A stretch of DNA of 64,000 bases. It comes from Nonomuraea solani. Its GTDB lineage: Bacteria > Actinomycetota > Actinomycetes > Streptosporangiales > Streptosporangiaceae. The notes beneath the pieces are model-generated. The model worked only from the letters and a program-made list of their open reading frames with translations, ran no database searches and was not told the DNA's origin. Position 1 is the stretch's first letter. Every line of letters begins with the position of its first letter. Below, piece by piece: positions 15,350 to 23,231 of the stretch. A program made the translations under genes and the position numbers. The stretch spans positions 663,563 to 727,562 of the forward strand of contig NZ_FNVT01000003.1 in assembly GCF_900108335.1 (NCBI RefSeq), in the 5' to 3' direction.

Positions 15350-17947
15350 ATGGCCAGACTCGCGCGCCGCCCGGGCAACCTGCCGGCCGAGCCGACCAGC
15401 TTCATCGGCCGCCGCCGCGAACTCGCCGACGTCAGGAGGAAGCTCGCCGACGCCCGGCTGGTCACCCTCGTCGGGCCCGGCGGGGTCGGCAAGACCCGCC
15501 TGGCGATCCGGCTGGCGAGCGACCTCGGCCGCGGGTTCCCCGATGGCACGTGGCTGGTCGAGCTCGCGGAGCTGCGGGACGCCGGGCTGGTCGCCAACGC
15601 CGTCATGGCCGCCCTCGACCTGCGCGATCAGGCGGTGACCGAACCGGCGGCGCTGGTGCTGTCGTACCTGCGGGACAAGCGGCTGCTGCTGGTGGTCGAC
15701 AACTGCGAGCACCTGCTCGCGGCGACCGCCCGAATCGTCACGAACGTCCTGCGGGCCGCACCGGGCGTACGCGTGATCGCCACCAGCCGCGAGCCACTCT
15801 CGGCCCCGGGCGAACACGTGGTCCCCGTCCCACCCCTGGACCTCCCGCCCGCCAGCGCCGGACTACGGCCGGCGGGCACCAGCCCGTCCGCGAGTATCGG
15901 CCAGTCCGCGAGACGCACCGGACCGCCGTCAGCCAGCACCGGACCCCCGTCGGCGAACCCCCGACCGCCGTCAGCGAGCACCGGACCGCCCTTGGCGGGC
16001 ACTGGACTGCCGTCGGCAAGCGCCGGGCTGTCATCGGAGCGGGCCGGACGGCCATCAGCGGCAATCGGCCAACCACCGGAGCGCACCGGACCGCCGTCAG
16101 CGGGCACCGGCCAACCGCCGGAGCGGACCGGACCGCTGTCAGCGGGCGCCGGGGTGCCGTTGGAGTGGGGCGGGGTGCCGTTGGTGGAGTTGCGGCGGAA
16201 TGAGGCGGTCAGGTTGTTCGTGGAGCGGGCCGCGGCCGGGTCCGGGACGTTCGAGCTGACCGTGGCGAACCAGGCCGCCGTCGCCGATCTGTGCCGCCGT
16301 CTCGACGGCCTGCCGCTGGCCATCGAGCTGGCCGCGGTCAGGACCCGCGTTCTGACCGTCGAGCAGATCCTTGACCGCCTGACCGACCGGTTCGGGCTGC
16401 TCACCGGGGGCGGGCAGGCCGCGCTTCCCCGGCACCAGACGCTGCGTACGACCATCGACTGGAGCCACGACCTGCTGACGGCCGCCGAGCAGGCGCTGCT
16501 GCGGCGGTTGTGCGTGTTCGCGGGCCGGTTCACGCTCGACGACATCGAGGCGGTCTGCGCGTACGGGGAGGCGCCCGAGGCGCTGAACCTGCTGTCGTCG
16601 CTGGTGGACAAGTCCCTGGTGTTGAAGGAGGAGGTCAGGGGCCTGGCCTGCTACCGCCTGCACGAGACCATGCGCGAATACGGCCGGCTCAGGCTGCGCG
16701 CGGCGGGCGAGGAGGAGGAGCTCGACCGCCGGTACACCCGGTACTACCTCGGTAAATGCCGGCGCTCCTCGGTCGAGGCCAGGCGGCGGCTCGTCGAGTG
16801 GCTCGCCTGGATGGACCTGGAGATCGACAACATCCGGCCGGTCCTGCACGCCCTGACCCGGCAGGACACCGGGCGCGGCCTGACCCTGGCGTTCTCCCTC
16901 GGTTACTACTGGATGACCCGCGCGCTCAGCGAGGGCGCCGGCCGGCTCGACGAGCTGCTCGAACAGGGTGGCGGCCGGCCGCACGAGCGCGCCCAGGGCC
17001 ACTTCATGCGCGGCTTCCTCGCCGTGCTGCAGTCGGACGCGGCGACCGCCGTCCCGGTGCTGGCGGAGGCGGTACGGCTGGCCGGGGAGGCCGGGACGCG
17101 ATCCGTACTGGCGCAGTCGCTGTCGCTGGCCTCGATCGCGGCGAGCATGGCCGGTGATCGCGCGGCGGCGGAACGCCTGGACGGCGAGGCGTACACCCTT
17201 GTGCCGGAGTCCGGCGACGACCAGGCCCGGCTGATGCTCCTGCAGTCGCGGGCGCTCGTCGGGCTGTTCCACGGCGACCTCGATGTGGTGCGGTCGGTGG
17301 CGTCGGAGGGCGTGCGGATCAGCCGGGAGACGGGCGACCTCTACAGCCTCGGGATGATGCTGGTGAACCTGGGCTCGGCCCGGTTGATCGCCGGTGACCT
17401 CGACGGCGCGCTGCCGTTGTTCGTGGAGGGTCTGCGGGTGGCGTACGAGATCGACGACCGGGTGGCACAGTACGTGCTGCTCGACGCCCTGGGCTGCCAC
17501 GCCGCCGGGTCAGGGCGGGCACCGCTCGCGGCGCGGCTGCTCGGGGCGGCCGAGACCGTGCGGGCTGGGGCGGGGGCGAGCGTCCTGCCCTTTCTCGCCC
17601 CGCTGCTGACCAGGGCGGAGGAGTCGGCCACGGCGGTGCTGGGGGCGGCGGGGTACGCGGCCGGGTTCGCGGCGGGCGGGCGGCTGAGCCGGGAGGCCGC
17701 GATCGCGCTGGCGCTCGGCGAGCCGGCCCCGCCCCCGGCGGACGTTCCGGAGACGTCGCCGCTGGGGCGGCGGGAGGCGGAGGTCGCCGGTCTCGTCGCC
17801 GATGGGCTCAGCAACAGGCAGATCGGCGCGCGGCTGTTCATTTCCGAGCACACGGTCGACAGCCATGTACGGGGGATCATGAACAAGCTCGGGTTCAACT
17901 CACGCGCCCAGATCGCCGCCTGGATCGCAGCGAACGCCAAGCCATAG
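15350..17947 (+). CDS. LuxR-type regulator with NB-ARC ATPase and TPR-like region
   Basis: An 865-residue signal-transduction ATPase. After GNLPAEPTSFIGRRREL comes the P-loop GPGGVGKTRLAIRLA (about residues 45-58), Walker B-like LLLVVDNCEHLL and ATSREPL. A helical TPR-like region spans about 480-780, and the C-terminal LuxR HTH is PLGRREAEVAGLVADGLSNRQIGARLFISEHTVDSHVRGIMNKLG. A Pro/Ser/Ala-rich insert of roughly 100 residues (about 165-270) interrupts the ATPase module. ATG 15350 begins the MARLARRPGNLPAEP opening common to the family. Such proteins switch on target genes when bound ATP and a ligand permit. Confidence 0.88.
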   Translation: MARLARRPGNLPAEPTSFIGRRRELADVRRKLADARLVTLVGPGGVGKTRLAIRLASDLGRGFPDGTWLVELAELRDAGLVANAVMAALDLRDQAVTEPAALVLSYLRDKRLLLVVDNCEHLLAATARIVTNVLRAAPGVRVIATSREPLSAPGEHVVPVPPLDLPPASAGLRPAGTSPSASIGQSARRTGPPSASTGPPSANPRPPSASTGPPLAGTGLPSASAGLSSERAGRPSAAIGQPPERTGPPSAGTGQPPERTGPLSAGAGVPLEWGGVPLVELRRNEAVRLFVERAAAGSGTFELTVANQAAVADLCRRLDGLPLAIELAAVRTRVLTVEQILDRLTDRFGLLTGGGQAALPRHQTLRTTIDWSHDLLTAAEQALLRRLCVFAGRFTLDDIEAVCAYGEAPEALNLLSSLVDKSLVLKEEVRGLACYRLHETMREYGRLRLRAAGEEEELDRRYTRYYLGKCRRSSVEARRRLVEWLAWMDLEIDNIRPVLHALTRQDTGRGLTLAFSLGYYWMTRALSEGAGRLDELLEQGGGRPHERAQGHFMRGFLAVLQSDAATAVPVLAEAVRLAGEAGTRSVLAQSLSLASIAASMAGDRAAAERLDGEAYTLVPESGDDQARLMLLQSRALVGLFHGDLDVVRSVASEGVRISRETGDLYSLGMMLVNLGSARLIAGDLDGALPLFVEGLRVAYEIDDRVAQYVLLDALGCHAAGSGRAPLAARLLGAAETVRAGAGASVLPFLAPLLTRAEESATAVLGAAGYAAGFAAGGRLSREAAIALALGEPAPPPADVPETSPLGRREAEVAGLVADGLSNRQIGARLFISEHTVDSHVRGIMNKLGFNSRAQIAAWIAANAKP
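15840..16170 (+). repeat. in-frame minisatellite in the LuxR-ATPase gene
   Basis: Imperfect units of about 24-30 bases encode repeats of the type SASTGPP, SAGTGQPPERTGP. All variations keep the reading frame. The insert separates the strand after REPLSAPGEHVVPVPPLDLP from the RNEAVRLFVERAA segment, which are adjacent in related proteins. Confidence 0.75.
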
Positions 17948-17962
17948 ACCACGGTTCCCCGG

Positions 17963-18439
17963 TCAGCGGGGGCGGTCGGCGAGGAGGACTCGGGCCGTCC
18001 GCTGGACCAGCAGTTCCAGGAGGTGCTGGTCGTTGGCGCTGAGGCGGCGTACCCACCGGTAGTGCAGTGAGACCATGCCGACGGTCGAGCCCGCCGGATC
18101 GAACATCGGCGCGGAGATCACCGTACGCACCCCGGCCTCGGTCAGGACGGCCAGCACCGAGCTCCTGGCCAGGATCGCGTCGCGCTCGATGTCCGGCACG
18201 AGGACCGCCCTGCCCTCGGACATCGCCCGCCCGCAGATCGAGTCCCCGCCACGGACCACCTCGAAATGGTGCAGGAACTGCCGGCCGAACCCCCGCTGGG
18301 CGACGATCTTGAGCCCACCGGCGACCGGATCCAGGAGCTGGACGTTGCCCATGTCGGCGCCGATCATGGGGACGATGGCGGCCAGGGCCTGGGCGGCGAT
18401 GACGTTCCGTTCGAGGCCGGCGCCGAAGGAGGGGCTCAT
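17963..18439 (-). CDS. GAF-domain protein
   Basis: A 158-residue protein that is almost wholly one GAF domain (IVPMIGADMGNVQLLDPVAGGLKIVAQRGFG, GDSICGRAMSEGRAVLVPDIERD, GVRTVISAPMFDPAGSTVGMVSLHY). It probably binds a small ligand or couples to the upstream MEDS/HATPase protein, whose stop is 74 bases before this ATG. The start is uncertain: ATG 18439 has no ribosome binding site, and homology-like sequence (HPALFDVRVF) extends upstream of it in the same frame without an ATG or GTG. A TTG near 18522 or a frameshift in the leader is possible. Confidence 0.7.
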   Translation of the reverse strand: MSPSFGAGLERNVIAAQALAAIVPMIGADMGNVQLLDPVAGGLKIVAQRGFGRQFLHHFEVVRGGDSICGRAMSEGRAVLVPDIERDAILARSSVLAVLTEAGVRTVISAPMFDPAGSTVGMVSLHYRWVRRLSANDQHLLELLVQRTARVLLADRPR

Positions 18440-18513
18440 GAAGACGCGTACGTCGAAGAGCGCCGGATGGGCCGCGTCCGCCCACCGGATCGCTGAAGGG
18501 CTCCATCGGCGGT

Positions 18514-19647
18514 TCAAGGGCGGGGCGGGTGACGCCAGAAGTCGCCGATCAGGAGGTCGAGCTCGCCTTGGAGCTGCTCGGCGCGCTGCCGGGCGCGCTG
18601 GGCGCGGCGCCGGGCGTGCTCGGTACGGGCCCGCACGCCGTTGAGGGCCGGCCGGCCGTTGGAGGCGGGCAGGCTGGTGGCCAGCCGGATGGTGAAGGAC
18701 TCGTGGGCGCGGACGGCCTCCACGCGGTCGCAGAGCAGCCGGGCCAGCCACAACCCGGCCCCGCCGCTGAGATCCTCCCCCGGAGCCAGGTAGCCGGCGA
18801 GGGGATCGTCGAAGCCGCGACCGGCATCGGTGACAGTGGCCAGCAGCCGGTCGGCGCTCGCCCAGATCAGGACGCGTACCGGGAGGCGGCCGTGCTGCAG
18901 ACCGTTGACGGTGACCTCGCCGACGGCGGCGATGAAGTCGTTGCGGGTGGCCATCGGCACCGGCAGTGTGCCGATCAGATCCTGCAGGTCCCGCCGTAAC
19001 CTGGAGACCTCGCTGAGGCTGGTCAGCGGCGGGTGCTGATACAACGCGGGCGTGGTCTGCAGCGGGTCGAGACCGGGGGTGGCGTGGCGGCGCAGCAGGG
19101 TGGCGGGTGACCGGTAGCCGGGGTTGCCGTCGCTGCCGGTGGCGCTCAGCAGGCGGGGGTGGGCGTGCTCGACCTCGGTCAGCAGGCTCGCGGGCAGGTT
19201 CGGACGGTGGTAGAGGCACAGGCTCGTCAGCGGCTCGGCGGCCAAGGCGACGTCGGCGGCCGCCTCGAACTCGACGGCCGCCGCGTACCTGCCGGGCCCC
19301 GCTCCCAGGCCGGCCCCGAGGTCGGTTTCGCGTACGAGCAGGATGCGCCCGTGTTCGGCGGCCGAGTACGCGCGCGTCAGCCGCCGCAGCAGGTCCACCG
19401 CGACGGCCGGGCGGCCGCCGTCATCCGCGTTCAGCACTGTGAGCCGCCCGGCGGCCGGGCGGTCGCTCGGTGCGACGGCCAGCTCCCTGGCCAGCAGCTC
19501 GGTGTTGGCCTGCCCGCAGGCCAGGACGACCGCCTCCCCGGCAGCCAGCCCTCGGCGCAGCATCGGCACCACGACGGCCCGCAGATCCTGCGACGTTTCG
19601 TAGAGCAGTAATTGGTGGAGGTGACCCTCGCGCGGCGGCTTGGTCAT
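18514..19647 (-). CDS. MEDS-domain and HATPase anti-sigma-like regulator
   Basis: A 377-residue soluble protein. Residues 1-170 match the MEDS (methanogen/methylotroph DcmR sensory) domain: HLHQLLLYETSQDLRAVVVPMLRRGLAAGEAVVLAC. Residues about 210-330 form an HATPase_c_2 (RsbW-like) module with ATRNDFIAAVGEVTVNGLQHG and TDAGRGFDDP. A basic helical tail follows (RARTEHARRRAQRARQRAEQLQGEL). In actinobacteria this pairing is linked to sigma-factor control by partner switching. ATG 19647 is chosen for its GGAG box. It lies upstream of, and probably with, the GAF gene. Confidence 0.84.
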   Translation of the reverse strand: MTKPPREGHLHQLLLYETSQDLRAVVVPMLRRGLAAGEAVVLACGQANTELLARELAVAPSDRPAAGRLTVLNADDGGRPAVAVDLLRRLTRAYSAAEHGRILLVRETDLGAGLGAGPGRYAAAVEFEAAADVALAAEPLTSLCLYHRPNLPASLLTEVEHAHPRLLSATGSDGNPGYRSPATLLRRHATPGLDPLQTTPALYQHPPLTSLSEVSRLRRDLQDLIGTLPVPMATRNDFIAAVGEVTVNGLQHGRLPVRVLIWASADRLLATVTDAGRGFDDPLAGYLAPGEDLSGGAGLWLARLLCDRVEAVRAHESFTIRLATSLPASNGRPALNGVRARTEHARRRAQRARQRAEQLQGELDLLIGDFWRHPPRP

Positions 19648-19831
19648 GAGCCCGCTCCTGCGACGCCACGACGCCGCGCCACCGTGGCGTTCCACGCAGC
19701 CGTAACAGGCTCGGCAAGATGCGACATGTGCCGCCCCTTACAGCGGATCAGTCCTCATGGGGCGTTGCCCAAAGGCCTCAAAAGCACGGTACTCTCCGGC
19801 GCAGGCACAACATAGACGTCAGATGTGGTTC

Positions 19832-21301
19832 TTACCCGGCCGCGTCGCCGAACCACGTGGTCAGCGCGTCGTCGAGGGAGGTCGCGGGCCGGTCACCGGT
19901 GCGGGTGGCGACCCACGCGGTATGCCCGTCGGGCCGGATCAGCAGAGCCACCAGATCCGGCTGCTCATCACAACGAGCGGCGTAGGCGTCCACCCACGGA
20001 GACGAATGGCCAGCGTCCGTCGCAGGCGAACGGCCGCCATCCGGGGCGGGTGAACGGCCGGTGTCGAAGTCGAGCAGCACTCCGCGGCCCGTCCGCAGGA
20101 GCCGGGCGACGCTGGTGGCCGAGCCGTCCACGGTGAGCGCCAGGTTGGGAGCGAGCCGGCCGAGCCATGGATGCCCCTCGCCCGCCCCGTATCGGGTGGA
20201 CACGCCGGTCGTCAGCTCGGCCAGGTAGCGGTTGACCGGCCCCATCCCGGCCAGGTCGGAGAACAGCTCGCGCAGCGGCACCAGACGCGGGTCATCACCG
20301 CCGAGCAGCTCCTGCACCCGGGTGTGCCGCAGCACCAGCGCCCCCGCCGCGTGCCGTTCGGCGTGGTAGCTCTCCAGCAGCCCGTCAGGCGCCCGCCCCT
20401 GTACGGTGGCCGCCAGCTTCCACCCCAGGTTGACCGCGTCCGCCAGGGCGACGTTCACCCCCACCGCACCCGCCGGCGGATGGATGTGCGCCGCGTCCCC
20501 GGCCAGCACGACCCGGCCGGCGACGTACCGGTCGGCCTGCCGCGCCGCGTTCCCGAACCGGGTCAGCCAGCGCACCTCACCGATCGGCACCCGCCGTCCC
20601 AGCGCATGCTCCAGGGCGTCCTGGAAGTATTCGAGCGTCACCGGCCCCTCCGCCGGATCCTTGGTGACGATCCGCACGTAACCGGGACGCGGAATCACGA
20701 ACACCACCCCGTTCTCCCCATGCGTCACCCCGAAGGGCAGATCGTCGGCCCGGCTCAGCACCACGTCGCCGAGCAGCGTGTACTCGGTCGCCGCCGTCCC
20801 CGGAAACCCGATCCCGGCCAGCCGCCGCACAGTGCTCCGAGCCCCGTCGCAACCGACGACGTACGAGGCCCGCAGATCACCCCCCGACGTCCGCACGGTC
20901 ACGGCGTCCGGGCCATCGTCCACCCCGACGACCTCGCACCCCCGCCGGATCGGCACGCCGAGCTCGGCCACCCACTCCTCAAGCAGCTCCTCGACCCGCG
21001 TCTGGGCGATCCCCAGCGCGTAAGGGTGATCGGTCTCCATCGCGGTCAGATCCAGCGGCCGGCTCGGGTCCCCGAACATCCAGTACGGCACCGTCGGCCC
21101 CTCGGCCAGGAACCGCTCCGCGATCCCCCGCCGATCCAGCAGCTCCAGGCTGCGCGCGTTGAGATTGAACCCCCTGCACTGGTCGGGCCGCCGCTCATGA
21201 CGCTCCACCACCAGCGCGCGCACGCCGGCCAGGCCCAGCTCCCCCGCCAGCATCAGCCCGGCGGGCCCCGCGCCCACCACGATCACCTCGGTGTCCATCA
21301 T
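19832..21301 (-). CDS. FAD-dependent aromatic monooxygenase (PheA/TfdB family)
   Basis: A 489-residue flavoprotein hydroxylase. The FAD motif GAGPAGLMLAGELGLAGV is at residues 10-27, the central DG motif is VVGCDGARSTVRRLAG, and the GD motif is VVLAGDAAHIHPPAGAVGVNVALADAVNLGWKL. The C-terminal thioredoxin-like part reads QPDLVALLIRPDGHTAW. Such enzymes hydroxylate phenols or polyketide-like aromatics with NAD(P)H and oxygen; resistance to rifamycin-type compounds is also known in the family. Its ATG overlaps the PadR stop by four bases, so translation is coupled to PadR. Confidence 0.88.
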   Translation of the reverse strand: MMDTEVIVVGAGPAGLMLAGELGLAGVRALVVERHERRPDQCRGFNLNARSLELLDRRGIAERFLAEGPTVPYWMFGDPSRPLDLTAMETDHPYALGIAQTRVEELLEEWVAELGVPIRRGCEVVGVDDGPDAVTVRTSGGDLRASYVVGCDGARSTVRRLAGIGFPGTAATEYTLLGDVVLSRADDLPFGVTHGENGVVFVIPRPGYVRIVTKDPAEGPVTLEYFQDALEHALGRRVPIGEVRWLTRFGNAARQADRYVAGRVVLAGDAAHIHPPAGAVGVNVALADAVNLGWKLAATVQGRAPDGLLESYHAERHAAGALVLRHTRVQELLGGDDPRLVPLRELFSDLAGMGPVNRYLAELTTGVSTRYGAGEGHPWLGRLAPNLALTVDGSATSVARLLRTGRGVLLDFDTGRSPAPDGGRSPATDAGHSSPWVDAYAARCDEQPDLVALLIRPDGHTAWVATRTGDRPATSLDDALTTWFGDAAG

Positions 21302-21882
21302 CGGCTCCCCTCGGCCGGCCACGCCAGCGTCCCCGCCTCGATCTCGGCGATCGTCTCGTCCACCCAGGCCAGCTCGGCCTCCATCACGCGCAGCGCGTAT
21401 TCGGCCTCGATGACGAACAGCCGGGGCACCTGGCTCAGGGCCTCCTGGTGCCCGCGCCGGATGTCCTCGACCTGCCCGCGCAACCTGCCGGACCGCTCCC
21501 GCAGCGCCTCGGCCGCGCCTTCCCGTCCGAGCGCGCCCAGGTAGGTGACGGCCGACAGGAACTTCGGGTATTCGTCGGCCGGGACCCGCACCAGCTCGTC
21601 CAGCCAGCGCAGGAACTCCTCCTGGCCGAGCGGCGTGTGCGCGTAGACGGTGCGCTCCGGCCGGCCGCCGACGCGGGCGGTCTCCTGCGCGGCGATCCAC
21701 CCGGCCTTCTCCAGGGCACGGACCACGTCGTACAGCGAGCCGGTCGTGAGCTTGAAGCTCTGGTCGAGGCCGCGCTCCCGCAGGGTCGCGGCCATCGCGT
21801 GCGGGTGCATCGGGCTCTCCTGCAGGAGCCCGAGCACCGCCAGGCCCAGCAGATTGGACACTTTCCGCTTGGTACTCGTCAC
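21298..21882 (-). CDS. PadR-family transcriptional regulator
   Basis: A 194-residue regulator. The winged helix reads LLGLAVLGLLQESPMHPHAMAATLRERGLDQSFKLTTGSLYDVVRALEKAGWI, and the C-terminal Vir_act_alpha_C-like helices form the dimer arm. GTG 21882 is chosen because a GAGGA box lies four bases before it, although the frame is open further upstream. It is first in an operon with the FAD monooxygenase and sits 20 bases downstream of a palindrome that overlaps its promoter, so it probably represses its own operon until an aromatic ligand binds. Confidence 0.88.
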   Translation of the reverse strand: MTSTKRKVSNLLGLAVLGLLQESPMHPHAMAATLRERGLDQSFKLTTGSLYDVVRALEKAGWIAAQETARVGGRPERTVYAHTPLGQEEFLRWLDELVRVPADEYPKFLSAVTYLGALGREGAAEALRERSGRLRGQVEDIRRGHQEALSQVPRLFVIEAEYALRVMEAELAWVDETIAEIEAGTLAWPAEGSR

Positions 21883-21902
21883 CGATTCCTCGCTTCCGAT
21901 TG

Positions 21903-21920
21903 CTCGGATCCGAGTATATA
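21903..21920 (-). promoter_or_regulatory. PadR operon -10 box overlapping a 12-bp palindrome
   Basis: On the minus strand TATACT (21918-21913), within TATATACT, is a good -10 box and is followed at once by the perfect palindrome CTCGGATCCGAG (21914-21903). No good -35 box is seen at normal spacing. The arrangement suits a repressor blocking the transcription start; PadR itself is the likely binder. Confidence 0.55.
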
Positions 21921-22026
21921 GGTCAGAGCGCCTTCCGCGCATAGGCCCGAACATCGGCGTCCGTGTCGGCGAGCGCACCGCGCAGCGCCCCACCCAACCC
22001 CGACGCGAGCCACCCACGAGGCGAAA

Positions 22027-22084
22027 CCGAGGGCGAGGGCGAGGGCGAGGGGGTGAGGCGAGAGGGGGTGAGGCGGGAGGAGGA
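22027..22084. repeat. short G-rich direct repeats
   Basis: GAGGGC occurs three times in tandem, then a GAGGGGGTGAGGCG-type unit twice, then GGAGGAGGAGG. The tract lies between the PadR promoter and the 3' end of the CU044_5270-like remnant. No gene is visible in it. Confidence 0.6.
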
Positions 22085-22086
22085 GG

Positions 22087-22688
22087 CTACCCCCGCTCGC
22101 CGGGACGGTCCACGATGGCCGAGGCCAGCAGGGCCGTACCGCCGACCGAGCCCTTGCGGAAGGCGGGCTCGGGGCCGTCCCCAAGGTACTCGTCGCGCAG
22201 CCACACCATCCGCGTCCCCAGGTACCGGTACGTCTTCGGATCCAGGATCTCGTAGCGGCGGTAGGCGAAGTCGTGGCCGCCCTCGAACCAGATGCCCAGA
22301 CCGACGCGACCGGCCGGGTCGGCGACGCCCTGCTCCATCCGTACGCCGGGAATGAGCGCCAGGGCGCGGAACATGGCCGCTTCCAAACGCGGCGGCATCG
22401 TGCCGTACCTGCTCAGATAGAGCATGATCACGGTGTAGGCCCGGATGTCGGCGGGCGTGATCTCGTGCGGGACTCCCTCCTCGCGCGCCCCCTCGATCCA
22501 GTGGCGATCGGCCGTCACCTTGGCCAGCAGCTTTCGAGGGTCGGTCGGCAGCTCGCGGAGCTTGGCGTCGTACTGCTGCGGCGTCAGGTCGTCGTCCCCC
22601 GGGTCCAGGGGGTTTCTCCTCGGGACCGACCTGGAGCTTGCCGTCCTCGTCGAAGCCGGCGGCCTGCATGCCGTCATAAAGCCTGAAC
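22087..22688 (-). pseudogene. CU044_5270-family protein remnant, 5'-truncated and frameshifted
   Basis: The last 175 codons match the C-terminal domain of CU044_5270 family proteins, which are membrane-anchored partners of ECF sigma factors in actinobacteria (LPTDPRKLLAKV, MPPRLEAAMFRALALIPGV, DPAGRVGLGIWFE, LLASAIVDRPG). The preceding part, FRLYDGMQAAGFDEDGKL, lies in another frame; a one-base loss in the C5 or G5 runs near 22600-22612 separates them. The N-terminal domain, transmembrane helix and adjacent sigma factor are all missing. It begins directly after the terminator hairpin of the next gene. Confidence 0.75.
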
Positions 22689-22715
22689 GGCGGCCTCCGA
22701 GAGGAAAGGCCGCCG
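22688..22715 (-). terminator. stem-loop downstream of the 22730 gene
   Basis: CGGCGGCCT (22688-22696) pairs perfectly with AGGCCGCCG (22707-22715) over a ten-base loop, 15 bases after the stop codon of the minus-strand gene. No T run follows, as is usual for actinobacterial terminators. Confidence 0.65.
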
Positions 22716-22729
22716 CTCCGGATGATGGG

Positions 22730-23161
22730 TCAGAACGGCTGGTTGTCCAGCGAGTTGACCTTGATGGCGGTGATCTTCACCTGCAACATGCGCACCTGCG
22801 CCGTGCCCCCCGGCTTGGTGCAGGCGAAGCTGAGCTGCCCGGTGCTGGTGAAGTTGTGCACGACGTTGAGGAAGACATCCTGCTTCCCGTTGGCCGGCAG
22901 GGTGCCCTCGGCGTTGTCGGTGTCGGCGCCACCGGCCGCGCTGATCAGGCAGGTGTAGTCGATCGCCGCGGCGCCGGTGTTGTGCGCGGTGAGCTTCGCG
23001 GTGATCGTGTACGCCCCCGAGGCCAGGAACATGTTGAAGCCAGGGCTGAGCGAGCCGGAATGGATCAGCTGGTTGTTCCACCGGCTGATCACCTCCGGCG
23101 GCACCGCCTCGGCCGACGTGACGTTCCCGGCCAGGCTGTGCCACGCGACACCGCCGGGCAC
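22730..23161 (-). pseudogene. secreted-type beta-rich protein fragment lacking its signal peptide
   Basis: The 143 residues (GVAWHSLAGNVTSAEAVPPEVISRWNNQLIHSG to NSLDNQPF) read as an extracellular beta-sandwich with two cysteines suited to a disulfide (DYTCLIS and SFACTKP). An exported protein of this type should have a signal peptide, but here the frame opens at a GTG with no ribosome binding site and stops upstream within the duplicated 3' end of the subtilase gene. I infer the 5' end was lost when the duplication arose. It could still be expressed as a short cytosolic product. No family is recognised. Confidence 0.55.
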
Positions 23162-23231
23162 GTCAGCGCGTGCCGTACGCCCCTGATCACCTCCTGCGTC
23201 AGCGCGTGCCGTACGCCCTGATCACCTCCTG
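23161..23231. repeat. 35/36-bp tandem duplication of the subtilase 3' end
   Basis: The stretch 23197-23231, holding the last codons (VIRAYGTR) and stop of the subtilase gene, is repeated at 23161-23196 with one extra C. A partial third copy (CGTCA) follows at 23232. The outer copy forms the 5' boundary of the truncated beta-rich protein gene. Confidence 0.88.
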
